64,000 bases of DNA, taken from BOG-908 sp965199235. Its GTDB lineage: Bacteria; Pseudomonadota; Alphaproteobacteria; Acetobacterales; Acetobacteraceae. Below, piece by piece: positions 40,604 to 50,030 of this stretch (position 1 is its first letter; the number at the start of each line of letters is the position of its first letter). The notes beneath the pieces were generated by a model that did no database searches, was not told the origin of the DNA, and saw only the letters and a list, made by a program, of their open reading frames with translations. The stretch spans positions 1 to 64,000 of the forward strand of contig CBDAQU010000002.1 of NCBI GenBank assembly GCA_965199235.1, written 5' to 3'. Made by a program: the position numbers and the translations under genes.

Positions 40604-43600
40604 TTGAGCATATCCACGCCCTTCATCCATCGGCCGATCGCCACGTCCCTCGTCATGGCGGCGATCTTCCTGGTCGGCATCGCGAGCTATCCTCTGCTGC
40701 CTGTGGCGCCGCTTCCCTCGGTCGAGTTTCCGACGATCTCGGTGAGCGCCAACTACCCTGGCGCCAGCCCGGACGTGATGGCCAGCAGCGTCGCCGAACC
40801 GCTCGAGACGCAGTTCAGCCAGATCAACGGGCTGAGCCAGATGACGTCGATCAACGTGCTCGGCACGTCGACGATCACTGTGCAGTTCGACCTGTCGCGC
40901 AGCGTGGACGCGGCGGCAACCGACGTGCTGGAGGCGATCAACGGCGCGCAGGGCCAGTTGCCGAAGAACCTTCCGAGCCAGCCGACTTTCCGTAAGGTGA
41001 ACCCGGCCGACAGCCCGATCTTCCTGCTCAGCGTGTGGTCGGACGACGTGCCGCTGACGACGGTGGACGACTACGCCGAGAACGTCCTGAGCCAGCAACT
41101 GAGCCAGATCAGCGGCGTCAGCCAGGTGGCCATCGGCGGCCAGCAGAAGCCCGCCATCCGCGTGCAGATCGACCCCGCCCGGCTGGCCGCGATGGGCATG
41201 ACGATGGAGGACGTGCGCCAGGTCCTGACGAACGCCACCGTCAACAGTCCGAAAGGCAGCATCGACGGCCGGCGCCAATCGTTTACCGTGCAGGCCAACG
41301 ACCAGCTTACCGAGCCCGATCCGTACAACAAGCTGATCGTCGCGTATCGCAACGGCGCCCCGGTCAGGATCGGCGACCTCGGCACCGCTGTCCGCGGCCC
41401 GCAAAACCGTGAACTGGCGGCCTGGGAGGCCGCAGGCACGTCCCGCCGCGGCATCCTGCTGATCGTCTACAAGCAGCCGGGCGCCAACGTGATCGCGACC
41501 GTCGAACGGCTGCGCGCCGCCCTGCCCCGGTTGGAGACAAGCATACCGCCGGCGATCCACGTGCAGACCATCGTGGACCGCACGCAGACGATCCGTGCAT
41601 CCGTGGCCGACGTGGAGTTCACGCTGCTGTTGTCGATCGCCCTGGTCGTGATGGTGATCTTCCTGTTCCTGCGCAGCCTGTGGGCGACCATCATCCCCAG
41701 CGTCACCGTTCCCCTGGCGCTGGTCGGCACGTTCGCGGCCATGTACCTGCTAGGCTACAGCCTGGACAACCTCTCGCTGATGGGCCTGACCATCGCGGTG
41801 GGCTTCGTGGTCGACGACGCGATCGTCATGCTCGAAAACATCGTCAGGCACATCGAGGATGGGATGACCCCGATCGATGCTGCCCTGAAGGGCGCGGGCG
41901 AGATCGGCTTCACCATCGTGTCTATCAGCCTGTCGTTGATCGCCGTCTTTATTCCGCTGCTCCTGATGGGAGGGCTGGTCGGCCGGCTGTTCCATGAGTT
42001 CGCCGTCACGGTGTCGTTGACGGTGGCCATCTCGGCCTTTGTGTCGCTGACGCTGACGCCGATGATGTGCGCGCGCTTCCTGCAGTCCGAGCGGCACCAG
42101 CACGGCCGGCTCTACCGCGCGGTGGAGGCGATGTTCGACGGCATGCTGGGCTTCTACCGACGCACCTTGGACGTGGCGCTGCGGTTTCGCTTCGTGACGT
42201 TGCTCGTCTTCCTGGCGACCCTGGGCGTGACAGCGGTGCTCTTTGTGGTGATCCCGAAAGGTTTCTTCCCGCAGCAGGACATCGGCGTGCTGATCGCGAT
42301 CACGGAAGCCAACCAGGACATCTCCTACGACGAAATGTACAAGAAGCAGGAGCAGGTGAACGCGATCGTCCAGGCTGATCCGGCCGTCGCGAGCTTTGCT
42401 TCCCTGGTCGGCGCCGGCAACGCTGGCCAGACCGCCAATAACGGCCGGCTCTTCATCAACCTCAAGCCCTGGGGCACGCGCGACCCGATCATGAAGGTGA
42501 TCGCCCGCCTGAGCAAAAAGGTGCAGGCGGTCGAGGGATTTCGTCTCTACATGCAGCCGGCGCAGGACATCACGGTCGGCGGCCGGCTGTCGCGCACGCT
42601 CTACCAGTATACGCTGCAGGATGCCGATCCGATCGAGCTGAACACATGGGCGCCGAAGCTTCTGGACAAGCTGCGCGGCCTCTCCTTGCTGCGCGATGTC
42701 ACCACCGACCAGCAGGTGGCAGGCACGACGGCGACGCTGGCGATCGATCGGGACGCGGCCGCCCGGTTCGGCATCCAGCCGCAGCAGATCGACGACACCC
42801 TCTACGATGCTTTCGGGCAACGCGAGGTGACCCAGTACTTCACTCAGCTGAACTCCTATTACGTGATCGAGGAAGTGCCGCCGCAACTGGAGGGGGACGT
42901 TCACACGCTCGACGTGCTCTATGTGAAATCGGCCAACGGAACCGCCGTTCCGCTATCGGCTCTCGTTCACCGCAGCACCGTGCCGATCAGCCCGCTGGCA
43001 GTGAACCATCAGAGCCAGTTTCCGGCTGTGACGATAAGCTTCAACCTCGAGCCCGGCGCGTCCCTCGGCGACGCCGTGGCGCAGGTTGACGCGGCTCGCA
43101 ACCAGATCAGCGCGCCGGCCTCACTGCAGGGGTCGTTCCAGGGTAACGCTGCGGCTTTCCAATCGTCGCTCAGCAGCGAACCCTACCTGATCGCTGCCGC
43201 TCTGGTGGCGGTCTACATCATCCTGGGCATACTGTACGAAAGCTACATCCTGCCCCTCACCATCCTCTCCACTTTGCCTTCGGCCGGCGTGGGCGCGCTG
43301 GCCATGCTGATGATCTCTGGCCGCGACCTGTCCGTGATCGCGATCGTGGGCATCATCCTGCTGATCGGGATCGTGAAGAAGAACGGCATCATGATGGTCG
43401 ATTTCGCCATACACGCCGAACGAGAGGGTGGTGCCGAACCGTTCGACGCAATCAGGCAGGCGTGCCTGATGCGGTTCCGGCCGATCATGATGACCACGAT
43501 GGCTGCCCTGCTCTCCGGCCTGCCCCTCATGCTGGGGCAAGGTGCGGGTTCCGAACTGCGGCAGCCGCTGGGCTACGCGATGGTCGGCGGGCTGATTCTG

Positions 43601-43732
43601 AGCCAGGCTTTGACCCTCTACACGACGCCGGTGATCTATCTTTATCTGGACCGGCTTCAGCACTGGCTGGTTCCCGTTCCACGGCGCCGCATGCCGCGGA
43701 TGGCCGAGGTTATGGGCGCGCAGGCTGACTGA
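40604..43732 (+). CDS. RND multidrug efflux permease (MdtB/MdtC-like)
   Basis: Proton-driven pump of the HAE1/RND family, 1042 residues, with 12 helices and two large periplasmic loops. The N-terminus SISTPFIHRPIATSLVMAAI, the porter region NYPGASPDVMASSVAEPLET, and helix 4 GFVVDDAIVMLENIVRHIEDG (Asp pair of the proton relay) are typical, as is GIVKKNGIMMVDFAIHAER in helix 10. It resembles MdtB/MdtC subunits rather than AcrB. The start TTG 40604 has a weak ribosome site. Substrates cannot be told. Confidence 0.93.
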   Translation: MSISTPFIHRPIATSLVMAAIFLVGIASYPLLPVAPLPSVEFPTISVSANYPGASPDVMASSVAEPLETQFSQINGLSQMTSINVLGTSTITVQFDLSRSVDAAATDVLEAINGAQGQLPKNLPSQPTFRKVNPADSPIFLLSVWSDDVPLTTVDDYAENVLSQQLSQISGVSQVAIGGQQKPAIRVQIDPARLAAMGMTMEDVRQVLTNATVNSPKGSIDGRRQSFTVQANDQLTEPDPYNKLIVAYRNGAPVRIGDLGTAVRGPQNRELAAWEAAGTSRRGILLIVYKQPGANVIATVERLRAALPRLETSIPPAIHVQTIVDRTQTIRASVADVEFTLLLSIALVVMVIFLFLRSLWATIIPSVTVPLALVGTFAAMYLLGYSLDNLSLMGLTIAVGFVVDDAIVMLENIVRHIEDGMTPIDAALKGAGEIGFTIVSISLSLIAVFIPLLLMGGLVGRLFHEFAVTVSLTVAISAFVSLTLTPMMCARFLQSERHQHGRLYRAVEAMFDGMLGFYRRTLDVALRFRFVTLLVFLATLGVTAVLFVVIPKGFFPQQDIGVLIAITEANQDISYDEMYKKQEQVNAIVQADPAVASFASLVGAGNAGQTANNGRLFINLKPWGTRDPIMKVIARLSKKVQAVEGFRLYMQPAQDITVGGRLSRTLYQYTLQDADPIELNTWAPKLLDKLRGLSLLRDVTTDQQVAGTTATLAIDRDAAARFGIQPQQIDDTLYDAFGQREVTQYFTQLNSYYVIEEVPPQLEGDVHTLDVLYVKSANGTAVPLSALVHRSTVPISPLAVNHQSQFPAVTISFNLEPGASLGDAVAQVDAARNQISAPASLQGSFQGNAAAFQSSLSSEPYLIAAALVAVYIILGILYESYILPLTILSTLPSAGVGALAMLMISGRDLSVIAIVGIILLIGIVKKNGIMMVDFAIHAEREGGAEPFDAIRQACLMRFRPIMMTTMAALLSGLPLMLGQGAGSELRQPLGYAMVGGLILSQALTLYTTPVIYLYLDRLQHWLVPVPRRRMPRMAEVMGAQAD

Positions 43733-43744
43733 GAGGAGGATCTG

Positions 43745-44026
43745 ATGCTTCCCGAAGAGCTGGTTGGCCTGCGGGACAGCATCGACAACATCGACGCCGC
43801 GCTGATCTGTCTGCTGGCCGAACGCTTCAAGTTCACCCAGCAGGTTGGCCGGCTCAAGGCCAGGTTGGGCATGCCGGCGTCCGACCTGGCGCGAGAGGCG
43901 CAACAGGTGGCCCGGCTCCGTGCCCTGGCTGAGGGCGCGAAGCTCGACCCGGAGTTTGCGGAGAAATTTCTGGCCTTCGTCGTTCGAGAGGTGATCCAGC
44001 ATCATCAGGCGCTGGCGGCGACTTAG
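43745..44026 (+). CDS. Chorismate mutase (AroQ type)
   Basis: Converts chorismate to prephenate in phenylalanine and tyrosine synthesis. The 93-residue protein is a single AroQ helix-bundle domain: LRDSIDNIDAALICLLAERF (first helix, with active-site Arg and Asp), QVGRLKARLGM (Lys/Arg ligands) and FVVREVIQHHQAL in the last helix. GAGGAGG lies seven bases before ATG 43745. It follows the RND pump by 12 bases, so may be read with it, although the functions are unrelated. Confidence 0.93.
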   Translation: MLPEELVGLRDSIDNIDAALICLLAERFKFTQQVGRLKARLGMPASDLAREAQQVARLRALAEGAKLDPEFAEKFLAFVVREVIQHHQALAAT

Positions 44027-44129
44027 CGGCGAGGCGCTCTGCGGCTCTGCCTGGCCGCCTTGTCCCGTGTTGCGGCAGACACCATAAGAGTTGCCGGGCC
44101 CTGCGGGCTTATACATTGGAATAGAAGAC

Positions 44130-44690
44130 ATGTTCATCGAAACGGAAAGCACACCCAACCCCGCTACGTTGAAGTTTCTGCCGGGCGTGGCGGTCATGGG
44201 CTCTGGAACGGCCGATTTCGCGAGCGTTCACGCGGCCGACCGCAGCCCGCTTGCCGTGGGCCTGTTCGAGCTGACGGGTGTGGCGCGCGTGTTCCTGGGC
44301 GGCGATTTCGTCACCGTCACCAAGTCTGACGAGATCGAGTGGCAGGCGCTTCGCCCGCAAGTGCTGGGCGCTCTGATGGAGCATTTCGTGGAAGGCCGCC
44401 CGGTGATGAACGGCCATGCCGACGCGGCCCTGGAGGAGGAGATCGCTCCGCAGGACCAGGAGATCGTCGATCAGATAAAGGAGCTGCTCGATACGCGGGT
44501 CCGGCCGGCTGTCGCGAGCGATGGCGGCGACATCGTCTTTCGCGGCTACCGGGATGGCGTGGTGCGGCTTCACATGCAGGGCGCGTGCAGCGGATGTCCC
44601 TCTTCGGCAGCAACGCTGAAGCATGGGATAGAGAACATGCTTCGCCATTACGTGCCCGAGGTCGTGTCCGTCGAACAGGTCGCTCACTGA
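44130..44690 (+). CDS. NifU-type Fe-S scaffold protein (NfuA-like)
   Basis: Two-domain Fe-S cluster carrier. The 186-residue product has an N-terminal Nfu-N domain beginning MFIETESTPNPATLKFLPG, and a C-terminal NifU domain with LLDTRVRPAVASDGGDIVFRG and the cluster-binding CSGCPSS. ATG 44130 is the family start; the frame runs 13 codons further up without homology. It is followed on the same strand by tsaB. Confidence 0.93.
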   Translation: MFIETESTPNPATLKFLPGVAVMGSGTADFASVHAADRSPLAVGLFELTGVARVFLGGDFVTVTKSDEIEWQALRPQVLGALMEHFVEGRPVMNGHADAALEEEIAPQDQEIVDQIKELLDTRVRPAVASDGGDIVFRGYRDGVVRLHMQGACSGCPSSAATLKHGIENMLRHYVPEVVSVEQVAH

Positions 44691-44728
44691 GTCTGCTGCG
44701 CGTGATGTGACATCCAAATCCGCCATCC

Positions 44729-45421
44729 ATGCGTGTTCTGGCAATCTCGTCGGCCTATGGCGGCGTTGCGGCGTCGATCGTGCAAGACGGGACGGAGGTG
44801 GCGTGCGGCCGGCTGGTGTTGGAGCACGGGTTGGCTGCGGCCCTGCCTGAGCTGGTAGCCGGGCTGCTGGCCGGCTCGGCTGCGACGATCGAAATGGTTG
44901 CCGTCGTCGTCGGTCCAGGCAGTTTTACCGGAGTGCGCGCAGGTCTGTCGGTCGCGCACGGCTTAGGACTGGGGCTCGGCAAGCCGGTTGTTGCCGTGAC
45001 CGTGGCCGAAGCCCTTGCCGCCGAGGCTACGCTGGCCGATGCAGACCGGCTGGCCGGGCGAGTCTTATGGACCGCCATTCACGCGCGTCGTGGTCGCGTG
45101 TTCATCGATTCGACCGACGGCTTGCAGGGATCTCGGATCGACAGCCTGCCCATCGCTCCGGCCAAGGTGGCCGTGTGCGGCGACGCCGCCAATGCCGTCG
45201 CAGGCGCGTTGGCTGCCCGTGGAACGGACGTGATGCTCACACCATACAGGGTGCCTCGCCCTGCCTACGTGGCAGGAGCAGCACTTGCCCGCGTGACAGG
45301 CGGCTTGCCTGCCTTGGCCGCATCGCCGCTATACGTGGATACCGCGCAAGCAAAGCTGCCGAAGGCCGGCCTTCGGCCGCCACCGTCCGGCCACAATGCC
45401 GCAACGGGGAATTGGTGCTGA
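44729..45421 (+). CDS. tsaB: tRNA threonylcarbamoyladenosine synthesis protein TsaB
   Basis: TsaB is a partner of TsaD in forming t6A37 of ANN-decoding tRNAs. The 230-residue protein has the ASKHA-fold start MRVLAISSAYGGVAASIV, the family motif VVGPGSFTGVRAGLSVAHGL and VTVAEALAAEA. It overlaps rimI by seven bases, a common pairing. Its C-terminus is a short Pro/Gly-rich tail. Confidence 0.94.
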   Translation: MRVLAISSAYGGVAASIVQDGTEVACGRLVLEHGLAAALPELVAGLLAGSAATIEMVAVVVGPGSFTGVRAGLSVAHGLGLGLGKPVVAVTVAEALAAEATLADADRLAGRVLWTAIHARRGRVFIDSTDGLQGSRIDSLPIAPAKVAVCGDAANAVAGALAARGTDVMLTPYRVPRPAYVAGAALARVTGGLPALAASPLYVDTAQAKLPKAGLRPPPSGHNAATGNWC

Positions 45422-45849
45422 CCCGGGCCGGACCGCTTCACGCAACTGCCTTGTCGGCTATACACGCGCGTGCCTTTCCAGAAGATGAATACTGGGAGGC
45501 GCGGATCATCGCCGGCCAATTGTCCCAACCGGGCGTCTTCGGCTTCATCGACGCGCAGGGCGGCATGATCCTGGCCCGCTACGCGGCCGATGAGGCGGAG
45601 GTGTTGACGGTTGCCGTCGTGCCGGAGCGGCGCCAGCAGGGGCTTGGCGGCAGGCTGGTTGCAGCCGCGGCCGAGGAGGCACGGAAGCAGGGAGCCACCA
45701 GGCTTTTCCTCGAAGTGTCCACCCGCAACCCTGCCGCGCGAGGCCTCTACCAGCGTCTTGGATTCGTTCAGGTCGGGCGGCGGCGCGGCTACTACGCCGA
45801 TGGATCAGACGCGTTGACCCTGAGCAGAGCGCTCGCCCAGGAGGACTGA
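45415..45849 (+). CDS. rimI: Ribosomal-protein-alanine N-acetyltransferase RimI
   Basis: RimI acetylates the N-terminal alanine of ribosomal protein S18. From GTG 45415 the product is 144 residues, a single GNAT domain with AIHARAFPEDEYWEARIIAG, the acetyl-CoA motif VVPERRQQGLGGRLVAAAA and EVSTRNPAARGLYQRLGFVQ. GGGGA lies four to five bases upstream, and TTG 45412 is an alternative. Frame upstream is inside tsaB and not protein-like. The overlap with tsaB supports RimI rather than another GNAT enzyme. Confidence 0.9.
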   Translation: MLTRAGPLHATALSAIHARAFPEDEYWEARIIAGQLSQPGVFGFIDAQGGMILARYAADEAEVLTVAVVPERRQQGLGGRLVAAAAEEARKQGATRLFLEVSTRNPAARGLYQRLGFVQVGRRRGYYADGSDALTLSRALAQED

Positions 45850-45864
45850 CAGGACGGATGGCCG

Positions 45865-46110
45865 CTACTTGCGTCGCAACAGAAGCATCGTGGAACCGTC
45901 CTCCGCGATTGCTTGCGACACGACCTCGTGTCCTTGCCGAGTCGCTGACCGGGGAACGTTGCGTGCGGCATCGGCGCCGCGCAGACGCACGGCAAGCAGT
46001 TGACCGGACGCCATGCGATCCAGCGCCAACCGGGTGCGGACGTAGGTCATGGGACAGACCTCGCCAGTGATGTCTAGCGATGTATCTGCAACAAGTAATG
46101 AAGAGTTCAT
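45865..46110 (-). CDS. TusA/SirA-family sulfur carrier
   Basis: An 81-residue product with the TusA fold signature: LDITGEVCPMTYVRTRLALD (the active Cys followed by Pro), QLLAVRLRGADAARNVPRSA and GHEVVSQAIAEDG. Such proteins relay sulfur for tRNA thiolation or other pathways; the window also holds mnmA, which uses such sulfur, but 30 kb away. The start ATG 46110 is the first Met before the domain; the ribosome site is weak. It is convergent with rimI and divergent from mucR. Confidence 0.86.
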   Translation of the reverse strand: MNSSLLVADTSLDITGEVCPMTYVRTRLALDRMASGQLLAVRLRGADAARNVPRSATRQGHEVVSQAIAEDGSTMLLLRRK

Positions 46111-46202
46111 CAAGCTGCTGCCAGACAACGGGGATGGCATCTTGCGGCCCTGCCAGGGTGATACGTATATGAATAGTATCGACAATTCAAAGGATGTTGA
46201 CC

Positions 46203-46628
46203 ATGGCCGAGACGCCTGTGTCATTGGACGTGCTTGGGCTGACTGCACAGATCGTGGCTGCTCATGTTTCCAACAACAGTGTCGGTTCCGATGTGCTGCC
46301 CACCTTGATCCGCGACGTCTATTCGACATTGGCTGGCATGGGAAACAACACCGCGGCCGCCCCGGAACCGGCCGACAAGCGCCAGCCAGCCGTGCCGGTC
46401 AAGAAGTCTGTCTTTCCTGACCACATCATATGCCTGGAAGATGGCAAGAAGCTCAAAATGCTCAAGCGGCACCTCAAGACCGCTTTTGGCTTGAGTCCCG
46501 ACCAGTATCGGGAACGGTGGGGTCTGCCCCAGGATTACCCGATGGTGGCGCCGAGCTACGCCAATCACCGGTCTAAGCTGGCCAAGAAGATCGGCCTCGG
46601 CACCAAGCCACGGGAGAGCATGCGGTAG
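46203..46628 (+). CDS. MucR/Ros-family zinc-finger transcriptional regulator
   Basis: Alphaproteobacterial regulator that binds AT-rich DNA and controls exopolysaccharide, motility and cell-cycle genes. The 141-residue protein has an N-terminal dimerisation part (ETPVSLDVLGLTAQIVAAHV) and a C-terminal zinc-finger domain with IICLEDGKKLKMLKRHLKTAFGLSPDQYRERWGLP, here split in two: CLEDGKKLKMLKRHL and TAFGLSPDQYRERWGLP. AAGGA is eight bases before ATG 46203. A downstream target could be the flagellar or polysaccharide genes in this window. Confidence 0.93.
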   Translation: MAETPVSLDVLGLTAQIVAAHVSNNSVGSDVLPTLIRDVYSTLAGMGNNTAAAPEPADKRQPAVPVKKSVFPDHIICLEDGKKLKMLKRHLKTAFGLSPDQYRERWGLPQDYPMVAPSYANHRSKLAKKIGLGTKPRESMR

Positions 46629-46754
46629 TTTCCACCGTGATCGGATAACCGGCGATACGGGCCCGTTTCCAGAAGCGGCCCAGTCGACGATGCCCCAACC
46701 GCCCCGCCGCCTCACGCCTTTGACCGCCCTATCCGGAATCGGCTACGCGGGCTT

Positions 46755-47228
46755 ATGGAATCGCGCATAGAGCGCATCTGCGTCGAGCAAGGGTTGAAGA
46801 TGACCGGTCAGCGCCGAGTGATCGCGCGCGTGCTGTCCGAGGCGGAGGATCATCCCGACGTGGAGGAGCTGTATCGGCGGGCGTCCTTCCTGGACGGGCG
46901 GATCTCGATCGCCACCGTCTATCGCACCGTTCGCCTCTTGGAGGAGCGGGGCATTCTGGAGCGACGCGATTTCGGCGGCGGCCGGGCACGATACGAGCCG
47001 ACCGAGCATGGCCGCCACTACCACCTGATCGACATCGACACCGGCCGGGTTATCGAGTTCGAGGGCGGTGAGCACGAGCAGCTCATGGCGCGGATCGCGG
47101 AGGGGCTGGGCTTTGATCTTGTGTCGACCAGGCTCGAGATCTACGGGCGCCGAAGCGGCACTGCCAGCAAAGTCGAGATAGCCAACGACTTAGCCGAGAG
47201 GACGCCAAACGGCGCTGCACTCCCATGA
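46755..47228 (+). CDS. Fur-family metalloregulator
   Basis: Ferric-uptake-regulator family repressor, 157 residues. It has the winged-helix HPDVEELYRRAS...ISIATVYRTVRLLEERG and the metal/dimer part EPTEHGRHYHLIDIDTGRV. The C-x2-C structural zinc site of E. coli Fur is absent, as in the Fur/Irr/Mur group of alphaproteobacteria. Its stop overlaps the start of the following acyltransferase gene by four bases (ATGA). Which metal or haem it senses cannot be decided here. Confidence 0.92.
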   Translation: MESRIERICVEQGLKMTGQRRVIARVLSEAEDHPDVEELYRRASFLDGRISIATVYRTVRLLEERGILERRDFGGGRARYEPTEHGRHYHLIDIDTGRVIEFEGGEHEQLMARIAEGLGFDLVSTRLEIYGRRSGTASKVEIANDLAERTPNGAALP

Positions 47229-48124
47229 CCGCAGGGGTCAAGATTAAGCCCCCACCAACCGCCGCGAGTCCTGGTTCAGGCGGCGGTCTGAAGCGTCATG
47301 GCCCGCCTTTGGGCCCGGATGACGGTCCTGGTTTCGGCGAGTTGCGGGCTGGGCATCTCGGGGTTCGGATTGCTGCGACGGAGGCGGAGATCGACGCCGT
47401 GCAGGCGCTTCGCTGGCGCGTGTTCTATGGGGAAATGAAGGCCGAACCCTCGGAAGCGGCGCGGGTGCTGCAGCGCGATGTGGACGCGTTCGACGCGGTC
47501 GCTGATCACCTGCTGGTGGTGGATCACGCGATCGGGCCGGGACCTGAGGGGGTGGTCGGCACCTATCGGCTGATCCAGCAGGCGGCCGCTGAGCAGATTG
47601 GACGGTTCTATTCCGATGACGAGTACGACATCTCGCCCTTGATCGGGGGTTTCCAGGGCAAGCTGCTGGAACTTGGCCGGTCATGCGTCGACGCACGCTA
47701 TCGCAGCCGCGCTGCAATGCAGCTGCTGTGGCGGGGCATCGCAGCCTACGTGTTTCGCCATCAGATCGACCTGATGTTTGGGTGTGCGAGCCTGCCCTCC
47801 ACCGACCCGGACAAGTGGGCGGCCGAGTTGACCTACCTGTACTACAACCACCTCGCACCACCGGCGCTGCGTCCGCGTGCGTTGCCGCAGCGTCATGTGG
47901 AGATGCGGCGCATGGACCCGCAGGACATCGACTCCCGTCGGACGCTCGCCAGCCTGCCGCCGTTGATCAAGGGTTATCTGCGCCTGGGATGTTTCATCGG
48001 CGACGGCGCTGTCATCGACCGGCAATTCAACACGACGGACGTGGCTATCGTGGTGAAGACCGACCTGATCACCGACAAGTACTACAGGCATTACGAGCGT
48101 CAGCTTCGCGACGCGCTGGATTAG
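47225..48124 (+). CDS. OlsB-like N-acyltransferase (ornithine lipid synthesis)
   Basis: Member of the acetyltransferase/haemolysin group that includes OlsB, the enzyme that transfers 3-hydroxyacyl from ACP to ornithine. The 299-residue product has a low-complexity N-terminus (residues 1-40), then AVQALRWRVFYGEMKAEPS, VVGTYRLIQQAAAEQIGRFY, LELGRSCVDARYRSRAAMQL and LIKGYLRLGCFIGDGAVID. The partner olsA is not next to it. Its ATG overlaps fur by four bases, so iron or related signals may set its level. The substrate is inferred from family membership only. Confidence 0.8.
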   Translation: MTAGVKIKPPPTAASPGSGGGLKRHGPPLGPDDGPGFGELRAGHLGVRIAATEAEIDAVQALRWRVFYGEMKAEPSEAARVLQRDVDAFDAVADHLLVVDHAIGPGPEGVVGTYRLIQQAAAEQIGRFYSDDEYDISPLIGGFQGKLLELGRSCVDARYRSRAAMQLLWRGIAAYVFRHQIDLMFGCASLPSTDPDKWAAELTYLYYNHLAPPALRPRALPQRHVEMRRMDPQDIDSRRTLASLPPLIKGYLRLGCFIGDGAVIDRQFNTTDVAIVVKTDLITDKYYRHYERQLRDALD

Positions 48125-48151
48125 AAAGGGATGTTCAGGTTGGCTCAGAAA

Positions 48152-48179
48152 GGGTTGGGGGACACTGCCCCCCAAACCC
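48152..48179 (+). terminator. GC-rich hairpin after the olsB-like gene
   Basis: GGGTTGGGGG (48152-48161) can pair with CCCCC...AACCC (within 48168-48179) around a six-base loop, with a small bulge. No U tract follows. It is 28 bases beyond the stop codon. The following 160 bases up to lnt hold no recognised feature. Confidence 0.45.
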
Positions 48180-48341
48180 CCTGCTGGTGTGAGGGGCCCC
48201 AGATCCCGGTTCCTCTAGCGCCTTCCTCAAACAGCCGTTGCGGTCTCAAGGTCTGGGCGTCTGATGTCCCTGACCAAGTGGGCTTGGGGGCGAAGCTCCT
48301 AGCCTTGCTGACTCGACCCACTCGCGTTCCATTCTAAGCCC

Positions 48342-49916
48342 TTGCTAACCGCAGAAACGGGCTTCCGAATCCCTACAGGCACGCTATTTCGAAGTCTCCG
48401 CAGAGAGTGGTCCAGCGGCCCACCTCTGTCCTATTTTGACGTCGGATGGCGCGGCTTTGTGCTGGGCGTTCTCGCGGCCGGGGGGATGCCACCGCTTACG
48501 ATGCTGCCGCTGACGCTGCTTGCTCTGGCCGGTCTGGTCTTGCTGCTCGGACGCGCCCGCAACGCGTTCGTGGCCGGGTTTGCTGGGCTGGCCTTCGGCA
48601 TCGGTTACTCCATGGCTGGCCTGTACTGGATCACGGACGCCATATTGGTGATGGCGGACCAGTTCTGGTGGGCGGTACCGATTGCTGTGCCGCTGCTCTC
48701 CTTCGTGCTTGGCTTGTTTGTGGCCCTGCCCTGCGGCGTTGCCCGCCTCGCGCCGTCCGGCTGGCGGAGGGTATCGTGCCTTGCAGGCGCCTGGGTTTTG
48801 GGCGACCTCGCACGCCAGTTCGTGTTGACGGGCTTTCCCTGGAACCTGGTCGGAAGCGCCTGGGAGATGCCAGGGACGCTTGGGCTCGTGTTTATGCAGC
48901 CGGCCTGCTGGGTCGGCGTGCACGGCCTGACCTTAGGCACAATCGTCGTTGCCGGAAGCTTAACGCTCGGGGCGGCTGGGCGTCGGGTTGCCTGTGTGCT
49001 GCTCGTCGTCTGGGCCTTGGCTGGCTATGGGCATTTGCGGCAGGCGGTTCCTGCATCCGGCATGAGCGCAGTCCTGGTTCAGGGCAACGTGTCGGAGGCC
49101 GACCACCGGGATCACGGCGGGGAGCAAGGCTGGGCTGACCGGGTGTTCGACCGGCATCTTGCCCTGACACGACAGGGAGTGGCGCAGGCCCAGGCGCTTG
49201 AGCCTAACCGTCCGACAATGGTCGTGTGGGCGGAAACAGCGAGCCCCTACGCTTTGGCCCAGGACAACGCAGCCCGGCTGGCCGTCGCCGATGCGTCCTG
49301 GCCCGCGGTCATGACGCTTGCCGGCACCGAACGGTTCGAATCGCAGAGCATCGCCCATAACAGCTTGGTCGCCGTTGGACCCGGGGGCTCAATGGCGGGC
49401 TTCTACGACAAGACCCACCTCGTTCCGTTCGGCGAGTATTTCCCGGCCTATGCCCATTTTCTATTGGGCGAGCAGGGGTTTACGCCCGGCCCGGGCTTGC
49501 GCACGCTTTACCTCCCGGGACTGCCCGCGATAGGGCCGTTGATCTGCTACGAGGCAATCTTTCCGGCGCGGGCCGTCCAGCCAGGGACCCGCCCCGGTCT
49601 TCTGGTCAACATTACCAACGACGCGTGGTTCGGCGGTTCGGCAGGGCCATGGCAGCATCTGGCGGCAGCTCGAATGCGCACGGTGGAGGAGGGTCTGCCT
49701 ATGCTGAGGGCTGCCAACACAGGTATTTCCGCCGTGATAGACGCCAATGGCCGGATCATCGCGAGCCTCGGACTCGACAAGGCAGGTGTCGTCGTGGCCG
49801 AGGTGCCCGGGGCGTTGACGCCCACCATGGCTAGCCGTTTTGGGCTGTATGTTCCGCTGCTGCTCGCCCTGACGGCGGTTTTGACAGCAACCTTACGGCG
49901 TTCGCCGCTGAAATGA
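48342..49916 (+). CDS. lnt: Apolipoprotein N-acyltransferase Lnt
   Basis: Lnt adds the third acyl chain to lipoproteins in the inner membrane. The 524-residue product has six or so N-terminal helices (PPLTMLPLTLLALAGLVLLL, LYWITDAI) and a nitrilase-fold domain with the triad in VVWAETASPYA (Glu), YDKTHLVPFGEY (Lys) and LICYEAIFPA (Cys), then NITNDAWFGGSAGPWQH and MLRAANTGISAVID. TTG 48342 is the only in-frame candidate ahead of the first helix; the first 35 residues are not typical of the family, so a later start is possible. Confidence 0.92.
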   Translation: MLTAETGFRIPTGTLFRSLRREWSSGPPLSYFDVGWRGFVLGVLAAGGMPPLTMLPLTLLALAGLVLLLGRARNAFVAGFAGLAFGIGYSMAGLYWITDAILVMADQFWWAVPIAVPLLSFVLGLFVALPCGVARLAPSGWRRVSCLAGAWVLGDLARQFVLTGFPWNLVGSAWEMPGTLGLVFMQPACWVGVHGLTLGTIVVAGSLTLGAAGRRVACVLLVVWALAGYGHLRQAVPASGMSAVLVQGNVSEADHRDHGGEQGWADRVFDRHLALTRQGVAQAQALEPNRPTMVVWAETASPYALAQDNAARLAVADASWPAVMTLAGTERFESQSIAHNSLVAVGPGGSMAGFYDKTHLVPFGEYFPAYAHFLLGEQGFTPGPGLRTLYLPGLPAIGPLICYEAIFPARAVQPGTRPGLLVNITNDAWFGGSAGPWQHLAAARMRTVEEGLPMLRAANTGISAVIDANGRIIASLGLDKAGVVVAEVPGALTPTMASRFGLYVPLLLALTAVLTATLRRSPLK

Positions 49917-50030
49917 TCAAAATTTAGAATAAACTTTGGAATTGCGAAAAGTTTATTGACTATTGGAGGTTGTGCGATTATTCGTTCTCGACGATGGCGT
50001 CTCTGATAGTTATCGAAAGAGCCTGTGTTC

